Assembly: GCA_963971405.1 (NCBI GenBank)
Contig: OZ020489.1
Span: 19,060,290 to 19,124,289 of the forward strand
Reading direction: 5' to 3'
Source of the DNA: Psococerastis gibbosa
Lineage: Eukaryota; Arthropoda; Insecta; Psocodea; Psocidae
DNA length: 64,000 nt
The position numbers and the translations under genes were made by a program. The notes beneath the pieces are model-generated. The model was not told the origin of the DNA. It searched no databases and saw only the letters and a program-made list of their open reading frames with translations. Below, one piece after another: positions 1-11,340 of the stretch; within the stretch, counting starts at the first letter, position 1, and each line of letters begins with the position of its first letter.

Positions 1-1757
1 TCAATGAATCTGTGGAGGAAATAATCAGTGAAAATGATCCTGACGGTGAGTCTGAATCAGAACCTGAAACTCCAAAGGAATACCCTTATAAATTAAGAAG
101 TAGAATTAATCTACGGAAACCTGCTACACTTGATGATTGTGAAACTAATTTAACTGATCTATTTGATGATAGCGTATATTTAACGTTTGAAGAAGCCGTA
201 AAAGGCAATGGATGTAAAGAATGGGTAGATGCTGTAGAGAAGGAGAAAGAATCGTTGATTTCTAATAAAACTTGGATTTATATTCCAAAAGCAGAAGCTG
301 AAAATAATAAGATTTTGACTTCTCGCTGGATTTTTCGCAAAAAAGATAATAATACTTTTAAAGCCAGACTCGTTGTAAGAGGTTTCGAACAAGAAAATGG
401 CATAGATTTTACCGATATATTTAGTCCAGTGGTAGATTCAAATAGTTTACGATTGTTATTTGCTTTAGCAGCAAAGAAAAAAATGCTAATTGCTTCATTT
501 GATATAAAATCTGCATTTTTAAATAGCGATCTTAATGAGAAAATTTTTATGCATATTCCGGAAGGATTTAAAAACGCTAAAAACAAAGACAAAGTATGTC
601 TATTAAAAAAGTCATTGTACGGACTTAAACAATCTCCAGCATTGTGGAATTCTAAGTTGAATGATTATTTATTATCGATTGGTTTACAGAGATTAAAATC
701 AGATCCTTGTATTTATTGTAATACTGATAAAAGCTTGATAATTTCAATTCATGTTGATGATGGATTAATAATAAGTAAAAATGAATTGATGTTGAATGAT
801 TTTGTAAAAAAGCTAAGCAAACTTTGCGAAGTTACCTATAACAAAGACATAAAGAAATATGTAGGTATTGAAATTTTGAGAATTAAAGCTGGTATAAAAA
901 TTAGCCAGAAGAAATATGTTGAAAACATGCTTAAAACTTATAATATGTCGGAAGCAAATTCTGTTAAAACTCCAATATGTAATCAAAAGTCAGATAACAG
1001 TAAAAATATATCCTTTCCATACCGCGAAGCAGTCGGTAGTCTCTTATATTGTTCTACTAAAACACGACCAGATATAACTTTCAGTGTGAATTATGAAAGT
1101 CGTTCTATTGAACCTAAAACTGATAATGTTTCCGATGTAAAAAGAACTTTAAGATATTTAAAAGGTACAAAGAATTTAGGAATAACGTATAATGGTTCAA
1201 ATTGTAATAAACTAATTGCATATTCAGATGCAAGTTACGCAGATGATGAAATATCTCGGAAAAGTACCACAGGTTTCGTGATTTACTATTGTGGCGGACC
1301 TGTAGCTTGGTGTTCAAAGAAACAAAATATTGTAACACTTTCCACTACTGAAGCTGAATATATAGCAGCTGCAGAATGTCTAAAAATGTGTTTGTTTTTG
1401 AAATCTTTAATCCAGGAATTAACTGGTGAAAAATTGGAAATCTTACTATTTGTTGATAATACTAGTGCAATTGAAGTAATGAAAACTGGTTGTGGAAAAC
1501 GAACAAAGCACATAGATGTAAGATATAAATTTATTACTGATCTAGTAAAGAACAAGGTAGTAGAAGTAAAACATGTTCCAAGTAGTGAACAAGCAGCAGA
1601 TATTTTTACAAAAGCTCTACCTAATTCTTCATTTGAAAAGTTTAGAAAAATGCTTGTTGATTAAACTTTTTATTGTATTTCTATATAATGAAGGAATTTT
1701 ATTTTATTTTACTAAAAGTTTGGAATTTAATTATTCATGCAAAAATTAAGGGGAGGA
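1..1757 (+). mobile_element. Copia-type LTR retrotransposon, 3' part of pol (RT and RNase H)
   Basis: An open frame of 550 codons runs from the window edge to 1664. It holds a Ty1/Copia-type reverse transcriptase (WVDAVEKEKESL entry region, KARLVVRGFEQ, then HVDDGLIIS, the family's usual YVDD box with H for Y) followed by the Copia RNase H (AYSDASYADD, RKSTTGF, LSTTEAEY). A purine-rich tract at 1743-1757 (AAATTAAGGGGAGGA) is the expected plus-strand primer site directly before the 3' LTR. Gag, protease and integrase would lie left of the window. The visible part looks whole, which suggests a fairly young copy. It is a transposon protein, not a host gene. Confidence 0.93.
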
Positions 1758-2047
1758 TGTTGAAATAAATTTTTAAATTATAATTTTTGCTATTTCATAA
1801 TAAAATAATAATAAAATTAAAAATAATAATAATGAAAATAAATATTAATTTAATAATATTTTTGTTTGTCTATGACATTGTCTGTGACACTGTTTAGAGT
1901 TTACAATGTTTTTTTTACTTCCTTGCTACAAAGATGGCGAATACACAATATTAATTCAAAGTGTGATATTTTTTTATCTATAAATTTAAAACCGATCCAA
2001 GGCATAACCCAACAGTTAGTATCTTTGCCATTGTCTTCTTCTTTTCA
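1758..2047 (+). repeat. 3' LTR of the Copia element (right edge uncertain)
   Basis: The LTR starts with TGTTGAAATAAA directly after the polypurine tract, as in Copia elements. The left edge is firm. The right edge is a guess: a CA dinucleotide at 2046-2047 is followed by GGTATCAACC, which resembles a primer-binding site and would normally follow a 5' LTR. No second LTR is available for comparison. The DCP1 start codon lies about 150 bp further on, in the same orientation, so LTR signals could enter the DCP1 leader. Confidence 0.6.
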
Positions 2048-2195
2048 GGTATCAACCATGAAGTTAAATATGTATAATTTTCCATTGTTTTTGAATTTTA
2101 GTGGGAAAATTAAATTCTCGTGGCAGCAGAAATAAAAATGACAACATCACAACAACAAAAAGATACATCGTTGATTTAAAAAAAAAATAAATAAA

Positions 2196-4255
2196 ATGGC
2201 AGAAGCACCTATTCAAGCCTCTTTAAATGAAGGAGCAATAAAAAGGCTTGATCCATATGTTAACAAAATCTTAGACGTTGCGAAGTATGTAGCCCTTTAT
2301 GATTTTGAAGAAAACTCTTGGAAGAAAACGAATATTGAGGGATCTCTATTTGTGTATTCGCGGTCTGGTGAACCATTCTATAACATTGTTGTTTTAAATC
2401 GTCTAAACAAAGACAATCTTGTCGAATCGATAACTCCCCAGGTGGATATAGAGCTGCAAGTACCTTTCTTGCTGTACAGAAACAGCAAAGGAGCCATTTT
2501 GGGCATTTGGTTTTTTGATAAAAGTGAGTGTATTCGACTTTCCAAACTTATAAGTAAACTCATGGCTAAGTCAACGCACCCTAGTAATCCTCGAGTTATA
2601 GCCCCAAAAGGTGGTGATGGTGTTGATATATTTCAAATGCTGACAAAAGCCCAAGAAGCCTATTCCATCTCAAAGGAGGGCAATCAAATTTCACAAAAAA
2701 TACAAAGTCCTTGTGAAATTGACGGCACTCCAAAAATTGTGGCAGATTTCTTTGCTAAAGCAGGCAGTGCCCCTCAAGCTGCTAATGTTCCAGTTACATT
2801 TGGAAGAACGAAGACAGTGTCGGAGCTGGAGGCTGGGAGCTCTACGTTAAGTGGTACAATGATGTCAAAGCTTACCATTGCTAGGCCTCAGAAGGCAATG
2901 GAAAGAGAAAAGCCCTTGTCTATTTTTAAAGATATTTCAGTACACTCTGTTGAACACATTGAAAAACAGCAGCGAGCTATTACGCCTGTTGCTGTAGAAC
3001 CAGGTATGTAAATGTTCAACATTTCCATTCGCTCTGTACAGTCTTAAATGTTATTACGATTAGATGTATAGGTCTACGACCTACGTTGAATACCGTTACT
3101 AGCCTACATACGAAATTTGATTAATAAATGCATACATGATGAATGGACGTAGCATATTTCATATCTTTTCAATAAACCTGCATGCAGGCTGATATTAAAC
3201 TTCACATGTTATCTTCAATCGTTGCGTTAGCTCCTTCCTAGCCGGCCGCCTTACCAAGTTGAATCCAGCGGACCAGAGCAGGTTCAAAGATGCAGATAAC
3301 TTGGTAGTGTGCACAGTTCCGGTAGGGAAACATGGTAGGACTTGTCCTGGTCACCTCCGAACTAATCGTGTGACTTCACTGTGTTTCCCAAGTGGTTCGG
3401 AATCCACTATAATCAGGAGGTCCCCTGTCCTATGGGCCCACACCGTGGCCTGGGACTGTGTCCAACCATACTACTACTAGCTCCTTCCTTATATACATAT
3501 ATATATACATATATCCGGTATTTAGCATGCTGAACCGTTTTAAATCGAGAATCCAATTCTCGATCGTAAACTAAAACAATGGATGATTATTTACGACAAC
3601 ACGGAAATTCAGGAAACCCCAGGGTTCGCTAAATCCATCGTAAATGTAAACATAAATTTGTGAAAAACAGCCTAGTGGCCTAGGCCGTTATAATTTTATT
3701 ATATTGTTTATCAGCGGATATTTAGAGATTATTTATTATTTTATTTATTTCCATTTTATGAGAAATAATTTGTGTATTTAAATTTTAACAAGACTATTAT
3801 GTATAAAGTGAACTTCACGAAGTTTACATTTCCGAATTTCAAATCATTTAGCATGCTGAATCACAAAATGAATACACCTATGGTTTTCAGTTTCCTTCAA
3901 GCAAATTACCCGTGGGCAACCTCCAGGGTTTGGACTTGGCAGAACGCCGTCGGTGGAAGATGTAAAAAAGGCGTCAGTTAGAACTACAAAGAATGAAAAT
4001 GGGTTGAATGGTATGAGTCTTCCGACAGTGTCATCCCCTCCAGGTTTCGCAACAATGGGAGAGGAAAAGAAGCCTGATCTGATGCCGCCTGCTATGTTTA
4101 CTCCGCGAGGATCCTTTGTAAAGCAACCACCGCCGGAACCATTAACGCGGAACCAGTTATTCCAAGCATTCGACTACCTCCTCCGCAATGATCCTGAGTT
4201 CATGACGAAATTGCACGAGGCATATGTAAAATCATTAACAGATAAGATTCTTTAA
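2196..4255 (+). CDS. DCP1: mRNA-decapping enzyme 1 (DCP1), two coding exons
   Basis: DCP1 activates the DCP2 decapping enzyme in cytoplasmic P-bodies. Exon 1 (2196-3003) starts MAEAPIQASLNEGAIKRLDP and encodes the EVH1-like domain at about residues 8-130 (YDFEENSWKKTNIEGSLFVY, IWFFDKSECIRLSKL). It ends CAG|GTATGT in phase 1. Exon 2 (3891-4255) follows TTTTCAG, restores the frame (VSFKQITRGQPPGFGLGRTP) and ends with the DCP1 trimerisation segment (LTRNQLFQAFDYLLRNDPEF). The protein is about 390 aa, close to the fly protein as I recall it and shorter than vertebrate paralogues. The intron (3004-3890) carries a SINE-like insertion. The promoter region contains a Copia LTR. Confidence 0.93.
3240..3477 (+). 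mobile_element. SINE-like retroposon 'A', copy 1, with 12-bp target duplication
   Basis: The insertion lies in the DCP1 intron and is flanked by identical TAGCTCCTTCCT copies at 3228-3239 and 3478-3489. It starts GCCGGCC and ends in an (ACT)n-like tail. A second copy in reverse orientation lies at 56460-56730 with its own target duplication. Length (about 240-270 bp), target duplications and the simple 3' tail indicate LINE-driven retroposition. A GGTTCAAAG stretch near the 5' end could be a weak B box. No coding capacity is supported. Confidence 0.75.
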
Positions 4256-4605
4256 ATTTACAAGGTTTTTAAGTATGGGTGGTAATGATAGGTTGATCTG
4301 AGTGTTTACACGTAACTAAGCTGAGTCTTCGACCTCAGTAATCTGTTGAAAATACTTGGGTGTGCTACATGAACGTTGCAGCCAAAATGTATTTATCATA
4401 TTGAAATTTAAAATTGTATTTTAATTTTCCTTAATTTCAAGTTTCTCCTGAGCTGACGGCGGGCTTTAGTAAATGACCAAGTAACAACAGTATTGACCTA
4501 TGTTGTACTGTATGTAATACAACAGCATAAAATATACATAGCATGTTCATTGTAATGCACGTTTGGACATATTCGATTGGAATGTAAGAGTGCAGGCCTT
4601 GTTTA

Positions 4606-4611
4606 AATAAA
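4606..4611 (+). terminator. Poly(A) signal of DCP1
   Basis: AATAAA lies 350 bp after the DCP1 stop codon and is the first clear signal downstream. The stretch from 4256 to here reads as 3' UTR. Confidence 0.6.
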
Positions 4612-4710
4612 GCAATACGAAAATGCTGTCTATGGTAATTATTATAATAATGTTGACTAAGTAGCTAAATTGACAAAGAATATTATCCGAAAAGTAAACT
4701 AGGTAAAGTT

Positions 4711-4780
4711 GATGACAGCGTCAGTTGCCTTGCCAGACGACGTGGCAGGTCAAATGTGGGTGCGAATCCCTTATCACCAA
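4711..4780 (+). repeat. tRNA-like remnant (possible SINE head)
   Basis: GTCAGTTGCC followed about 35 bp later by GTGGGTGCGAATCCC resembles the A-box and B-box/T-arm regions of a tRNA. The rest does not fold as a full tRNA, so this is at best a decayed SINE head. The stretch between it and 4906 shows nothing else. Confidence 0.3.
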
Positions 4781-4906
4781 TTTTTCTTGGTTTTTCTTTT
4801 GGGACAACTGCCTTACTTTGTGTAAGCCTGGCAATGTGTAATGCTATGCTTCTATAAAATGTACGCGTAATTTAATTATTAATATTTTATTTTTTAGTTG
4901 GCAGCC

Positions 4907-5304
4907 GTAAGAGTGTACAGACAGCCCTTAGGAAAGTGGCAGCCCGAAATTTAATGCTTTTTATTTTTTATTTAATTAACTAAGCATATTATTAAAGATT
5001 TGGCTCATCAAAGTTGTAGAAGACTACTTCGTGCATCATATATAAAAAGGTATTTTTAATTTTCGAAATTTTAGATTTTTTATAAAATTGATTATACGTG
5101 AAAAGTTATTGTTTATAAAATATTTGCATGTTTATGAAAAAACTACAATTTCGAAAATTAAAAATATCTTATAATATGATGCATGAAGTAGTCTTATACA
5201 ACTTTGAATAGCCAAATATTTATTAACATGCTTAGTTAATGAAATAAAAAATAGGAAGTATTAAATTTCGGGCTGCCAATTTCCTACGGGCTGTACACTC
5301 TTAA
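4907..5304. mobile_element. Foldback MITE, type P1, copy 1
   Basis: An almost complete palindrome of about 398 bp. The left arm (AAGAGTGTACAG, CAGCCCGAAATTTAAT, ACTACTTCGTGCATCAT) is repeated as its reverse complement in the right arm (ATGATGCATGAAGTAGTC, ATTAAATTTCGGGCTGCC, CTGTACACTCTTAA). The right end is TTAA and the left end TAA. P1b at 21775-22153 has TTAA at both ends. No ORF. Confidence 0.8.
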
Positions 5305-6555
5305 TTAAGTTGGAGTTTTTATCTTGGTTTATTTAATTTGTTGCTTAAAAATTGAATATTAGTGCCTGGTTGTCACTTCTTAAAAGTACTTACTTTAAAA
5401 GACAGAATCCCCCGGCTGATGCTACTTGGTATTATGTGAATTGTAAATTCGACATTTATAAATGTTGTCGCGTAATTAATGGTAAGATTATGGTTATTAA
5501 TAGTAAATAAATAATAGAAACATGAAGAAAAGTAAAATTTGTGATGCATTCATTCTCATTGCAGTATAAGAAAAATTAATCTGTCGAATCATCATAGATA
5601 CTTACATCTGTTTTCTACTATTGTTTTTAAACTTAAAAATACATGAACGTTTTAGTGTGAGCGGTGAGTTCCAGCCTGTTAGAAATCAATATTTTCAAAT
5701 TTGGTTATGTATGCACAAGAAAAATTATTGATTCGTTCAGAAATAAAATTAAAATCCTAAATTTCATTAAATCAATTGACTGGGCTATAATTTCGCTGCT
5801 TCAGTGACAAAATCTGCGTATACTTCTCTTGAGCTAATGGCAAGAGTTGGAACCATTATGACCCAATTTTTGCTGTTGCCTTATCAGTAATGTTATGTAT
5901 ATGTTCAAACATATCATATACCATTTTAATTTAACTAATGTGCTGAAAAACTTTATTTAGTCACGATTTTCGCCAATTTTAAGGACGCCTTAATTGTTTT
6001 CTGTTCTAGTGAAGATCCCAACTTTTACATTATCTGCGATTACTCCCCCTCCATTGCCAATTAATATCTTTATTTCATCTCATTTCCATCGCGTATGAAT
6101 ATAGCTCCCATAGATAAAAATAGCTTAGCAAATGCCCTGAATCTACAGTTTACGTAAATGTTACATCGCAAATTGGACATGATATTTTTCGTTAATGAGC
6201 ATGACTTATGACCCCTCCCTGTGAAATCTCACAACTTAACTCTGGATTTTTGTAATTTTAGTTTTTCAATGCTCTTTCAATTTTTCGCTTAATTCTGCTT
6301 TGATTTTACTAGATAATATCAAAGACTTGTCTGGAGCACATTACTTAAATATATTTTTGAAATAAATTAATCAAATTCACATTTTCCATGTAGACCACCT
6401 ATTGTGATTAAAAATATTCCACGATAACTGCAGATTAATAATTTAGTGCAATACGTAATAGTATTATTAAATTTTTTATGGCTCATTCCATTGCAAATCG
6501 CGAGTTTTTTAACTGCTCACTGTATCATTGACTGTATATGAATAGAAAAATAGGC
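5305..6555. other. Spacer with no recognised feature
   Basis: AT-rich intergenic DNA between the P1 foldback and a LINE remnant. I see no conserved coding frame, RNA gene or clear repeat. Confidence 0.5.
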
Positions 6556-6559
6556 GCTC

Positions 6560-6790
6560 ATGCTGTTGCTAACCCGAGACTCCTTGGAGTGGTCTGAAAC
6601 TTAAAGTCATTGCCAAGTAGGTGTACGGAAGCGGCAGAAGACCTGAAGCAAGTGTAGAGCGGGCAGGTCAGCAGAACACTGTCAGTGTGACGGCCACTCG
6701 GGTGATTTGCCATGAGATGACCTTGTGTGACCCTAGAGTGGCCCACACGCATGCGCATCTTTGAGGGCTGCTCGCTGCTGCCCAATAGCC
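6560..6790 (-). mobile_element. LINE ORF2 C-terminal remnant (Jockey/I-like)
   Basis: The minus strand reads MRMRVGHSRVTQGHLMANH then LTCPLYTCFRSS. This matches the pattern at the end of many non-LTR ORF2 proteins (R-IGH-RLTHGHL, then a CP-Y segment). GC content is above the surroundings. Only this short piece is recognisable. Confidence 0.6.
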
Positions 6791-7411
6791 CAGGCAGGGC
6801 TTACCTACGCTTAGCTTACTAACTGGAGATAACTACACGGAAACTTTTGTTCTTAAGGTGTGTACTGATTTGCATTAGTGAGCGAATGTTGGCCTATTTT
6901 CAAGTTGCTGCATAAGTAATTCTCGAATACATATTTTAGAATTGGTGTTGGTTGGTGTTCCCAAATTTACTATGTGCTGTTGTGCTTGTTTTGATATGCC
7001 ATAATATATAGGGTACCACAGGCCTCAGCCTAACAAATGGTTGTTTTATGTTTGTTGTACAATGGTTTGATTTATCTATGGTGACCAATGCTTCCGCATA
7101 TTTACCTTGTTCCGTTATAAATTCTCCCTCAATTGAGTAGCTTATTCGATACATTGCTCAAGAATGATCTTTTGTTGTCTCGGTACAGCTAGGGTTCTAA
7201 ATATATTATATGCATATGGTATTTATAGCCCTAGGTACAGCGAAACAGAGCAAGTTATGCATGCTATGCTGAATGATGACTTATAATTGGCGACGAATTG
7301 TGTTAATAAAATGTTCTTACTCCGAAAATGACACCCAATAAAAATATTCAATTGTAATAGGTTCTTTTTTATGTTCTAATCTGGAGCGATAACCCCCACT
7401 CACTCTCAGCA
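6791..7411. other. Spacer with no recognised feature
   Basis: AT-rich DNA with short open frames that show no family resemblance. Confidence 0.4.
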
Positions 7412-7576
7412 GCCTGATCGAGGCGATTATAATACTGGGGTTAAATAAATACCCAAGGATTATAACTTTAAACAAACAAATTTTGAATAGCACTTTCCAT
7501 TATAAAATTATCGTGTTTACATTTTTATTACCAGGGGATTAAATAAATACCGGTATTATAATCGCCATGATCAGGC
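7412..7576. repeat. Small foldback element
   Basis: GCCTGATCGAGGCGATTATA is mirrored at the other end as TATAATCGCCATGATCAGGC, about 24 paired bases per arm. A direct repeat (GGGGTTAAATAAATAC / GGGGATTAAATAAATAC) lies inside the arms. No target duplication is obvious. Bases 7577-8179 downstream hold nothing I can name. Confidence 0.55.
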
Positions 7577-8179
7577 GGCAGAGGAGACTATCGAACACAA
7601 TGCATCTGACACATAGCCTAGGAGCGCCAAATTGGACAAAAAATAGTCAATATGCATATTATGTAACAAAAAAATTATAACAACTAATTAAACATTTCAA
7701 AATAAAAATACCAAAACATAGGGCCTACTGCAATTTCATTGTGGAACTGGGGTTTATTTAGTAAATATTTATTCTATGATTTAGGGAGCAGCCAGCCTGC
7801 AATAAAGCTGGTCTATAAACATTTTGACAATCATTGCCACATATGAGAGGATTTTTCTTAAAATGAGAATCAATTAAAATACTATTTACGAGCGACAGAC
7901 AGTGTCTTAAAAGAAGCTGAGCTCTCTTTTCTCCAGGGGCGCCCCGCTCTGTCCATAAAGCGAACAAGGCAATGAGTTTAAAGCCCCGCGCTTCTGTAGA
8001 AACTCACTATTTTGCGCCTCTTTCTTCAAAAAATTTCCTCCGAGGGTGGCCCCGGCCCCCCTTCTTTGAGTTCCTTCCCTTCGGCAGCTCTAGCGCCTGC
8101 ACAAGGGACATTAAAGTCATGCCCCCCTTAAACAACCATGGCCAAATGGTGTCAGTGTAGAGGGAGCCTTCTACTGTTT

Positions 8180-9702
8180 TTGCTTTCCAATTTATACCTA
8201 GTACAAGGAAAGCTTTGTGATGGTCAAAGCTTTCGATTCCGAAATTTCAACGCATTTACACGAGTTGAGTTTTAACGAAACGCGGTGGGTCGCTGGCCCC
8301 TTGATAGTTTGCTTCTGGCGGTAAAAAAATAAAAATAACCAAATTTTATGAAAAATGACAAGTTATTTTTCTGGAGAACCTTTCTATCGATGATTTCTAC
8401 CTTCAGGTAGGCTATATAAAATAGATTTAAAAAACCAATTAGGTTTCCCAAAAAAAATATTTGGTTTTGTGCAAAAAATTCTTTTTTGAAGAAATTACAT
8501 TAAAATTCACGCACATTGCGTGCATTGGCGTAAATTCCCAAAATTTCTGGGGGGGGGGGGGCTTTAGGACCCCAAGACCTTGTTCCCCCGGAGAAAAAAA
8601 ATCGATAAATGGGCCCAAATTAGTGAGGTTTTGCGCATATTATACCCTGGAGAAAAGGGAGCCCGGGGCCCCTGGAGAAAAAAAATGATAATTGGGCCCA
8701 AATTAGTGAGGTTTTACTAATATTCTATCCTGGAGAAAGGGGGGGCCCGGGGGTCTCCCCCACAGAATTTTTTGGAAAAAATCGGTCTTTTTCTGGGGTT
8801 TTTAGTATTTTGAGTAATATATTTTTGTGGAAGTACTTGGTCAATATGTTAATTTTTTTCATGATGTCTTTCATGTGAAATAAGCATACCAAGAATTAAT
8901 TTCCTTTTTGTTATTGTGGTTACTATGCCTTTCGCCCCCATAAGGTCTTTGTCACCAGAAATCCTGGGGGGCCCAGGACCCCCCTAGATACGCCAATGTT
9001 TGCAAGCAGTACAATTGAGATATTATAACGACGAATAAACCTACCATTGTGGGGGCCTCCTCCGGAAAAAAATTTGAAAAAAATAGCTAAGTATTAGGGT
9101 TTAAAGCATTTTGAGTAATATGTTTTTTGTGAAAGTACTTGGTCAATATGTTGATTTTTTTTCGTGTAAAATAAGCATACTAAGAATTAATTTCCCTCTC
9201 ATTATTGGATGTGGATACTATGCCTTTAGCTTCCATAACGTCTTTGTCACCTGAAATCCTGGGGGGGGCTACAGGTGGACCTGGGGGCCCCCCTATTTAC
9301 GCCAATGATTGCGTGCCCTGCCATTATTACTGTGGTATTATATTGATCTGCCCGTACTAGAATATGCAATAGGCCCTACCATCGATCAATTGAGTGGTTT
9401 GAGATAGGGGAAATCCAAGGCCGTAGCCAGAGGGGGTGTGGACGCTCTGGACCCCCATTCCCCGAACCCCGAAATGTTTGCAGCGTACACTAGATAGAAT
9501 GGTGCTTTAAGGATTTTTAAATATATATTAACGTTACCTCACCTCCACTGACGTCAGATGGACCCCCCGAAAAAATTGGTGACTTAGGCCATGGGGATAC
9601 CGAAATTGAACAATTATTTACTATGAAATTACTCATATTATCTAGGCTATCTACTAATTGATCAATTGGAGAGCATGTTCGAGTAAAGTCGGACCGGTTC
9701 TT
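8180..9702 (+). mobile_element. Repeat family 'Z', copy A, split by a hAT-like insertion
   Basis: It begins TTGCTTTCCAATTTATA, contains CCCCTTGATAGTTTGCTTCT and GCGTGCCCTGCCATTATTAC, and ends GAGTAAAGTCGGACCGGTTC. The same order of blocks occurs at 11938-12754 (+), 13888-14750 (-) and 15831-16660 (-). A hAT-like element (8523-9307) sits inside it. No coding frame is evident. The class is unknown; the inverted TTGCTTTCCAATTTAT blocks near both ends suggest a non-autonomous DNA transposon. Confidence 0.7.
8523..9307. mobile_element. hAT-like non-autonomous element with 8-bp target duplication
   Basis: Ends CATTGGCGTAAATTCC ... TTTACGCCAATG are inverted repeats. Both flanks are ATTGCGTG (8515-8522 and 9308-9315), an exact 8-bp duplication of a site present once in other Z copies. 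The interior repeats blocks of GGGCCCGGGGG / GGAGAAAAAAAT and carries G-runs. An internal CGCCAATG at about 8992-8999 looks like a duplicated end. No transposase frame. Confidence 0.8.
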
Positions 9703-11340
9703 TTTAATTGATTTTAATTTGACTTATTTGTACAAAAAACGCTAAGTGGGGGTGATTGATTTGCGTTTAAAGTACGGTAGCTAGGCTATTTGTTTGGTGG
9801 GCCGAGTGTTGACTGTCTACAACCGTAAAAACATTATTGACCACTTGAGTAGATTTGTTTAATTTAGGTCACGTTCAAATAAAATCCATTATACACAGTT
9901 GACAGCTGCTGAAAAGTTTACAGAAGTCTTTACGTCTTTTAGTGGCATGTATGTCAAAGCTACTAACTAATGTCTAATTTAGGGCCTTATCTGGGTGCGA
10001 CGGATATTACCTAGGAAGGGGTAATTTAGGGCATAGCCCTAGGCTTTTGTATTCTGCTAGCAGCTAGCACCAGACGAGAGATTAAGACCTGAGCAGTTGA
10101 GGAGGCATTTTAACAACACTGAAGATATGTACAGCCTGGGGGCATATAAAGAATAGATCGCGCCACACCATGAGCCCAGTTTGGCCAATGGTCTTGGTGC
10201 TTTTTTTAATGAATAACTTTGACAATGACTTTTACAATAAAGAACGTTTTAAATACTCCCGCCAATAATAATGCAGTGGCAATAGAATGATAACAGATGT
10301 CAAAGGTCTTACGCCGGCGTCAGCTATATGGCAATCCAAGGATGATCACGTGACTTTATTGACACCAGCGCCGCAGTGCCGGTACACATGTACATGGTGA
10401 CAACGAAGTTCAAAATCGATCTTTTTGTTCGAAATTAAGGAATTTCTTCTAATATTTAGTTTATTAAAATCACAGTGTTATTATTTAAGCTCTATTGAAA
10501 TTATTAGTTTTCCTATAAGGTGCATAAGATGTTAAATGAAACGTCAAATGACAGTCAATAATACTAGACACAATTTTTCCGCCATTTTTTAAAATAACAT
10601 ACATAATACATTTTCCCAATAATACAGCAGTGAACCCTCATGAATAATTCTAGAAGTATTTGCTGTTGAAATACAAAATTTTAATTAAAAAAGAAATAAA
10701 TAACCAGCTTTTTCATTGTGTTTTCATTTCCAATTTCTATTCGATTGCAAGATATTGAGCATTTCAACCAGATTTTAAAGTTTGGCACATATATATTATT
10801 AAATGTCCAAAATAATTATGTTATTAAACTAATAAGAACCCAAATTTTACGCCATGTAAAAAAATTATAGTTTAATATTATTTTAACGATTATTTGCAAA
10901 CAAATAAGATTTTGAATTTCAGCGGGAAAGCTGCTAGCGCGCGGTGGATGAATCCACTTTTAAACTAGTCTTTATTAGCAGCAGACGGAAAAATTGCAAA
11001 TTATAATGGACTACCTACCTGTAGGCTCTATAGCTCATCCAGCTCTATCAGTCTATCGCCTTGATTGTTGTGTGAAAACAAAAATACAGTAGTTATGTTT
11101 TTTGACAATATTTTAATATTATCTACATAAAGTTTTAATTACGGTAGACCTTTTTCCCTTTTGGTAGATAAATATGAAAGTTCTGGACAATCTGCCATAT
11201 TTAGTGACGTTACCATAAAATAATGAAAACGCAAACTTACTAGTTACTGCTGTTTTGCGTTCACACAGTAAATTACTAGTCACTGTAATCTATTTCAATA
11301 TGCAATCTACAAAATTTCATTTTTGACATTATTGTCTGTA
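9703..11340. other. Intergenic region upstream of TMEM222
   Basis: Contains a single hAT-like end at about 9420-9480 (CAAGGCCGTAGCCAGAGGGG). Otherwise no recognised gene or repeat. The proximal few hundred bases should include the TMEM222 promoter, but no motif stands out. Confidence 0.4.

Noticed and set aside
180-1555. Several antisense open frames inside the Copia pol region
   Set aside because: They are shadows of the strong sense frame, with no domain resemblance.
9420-9480. Complete hAT element starting at CAAGGCCGTAGCCAGAGGGG
   Set aside because: Only one end is recognisable and no partner end or target duplication was found nearby.
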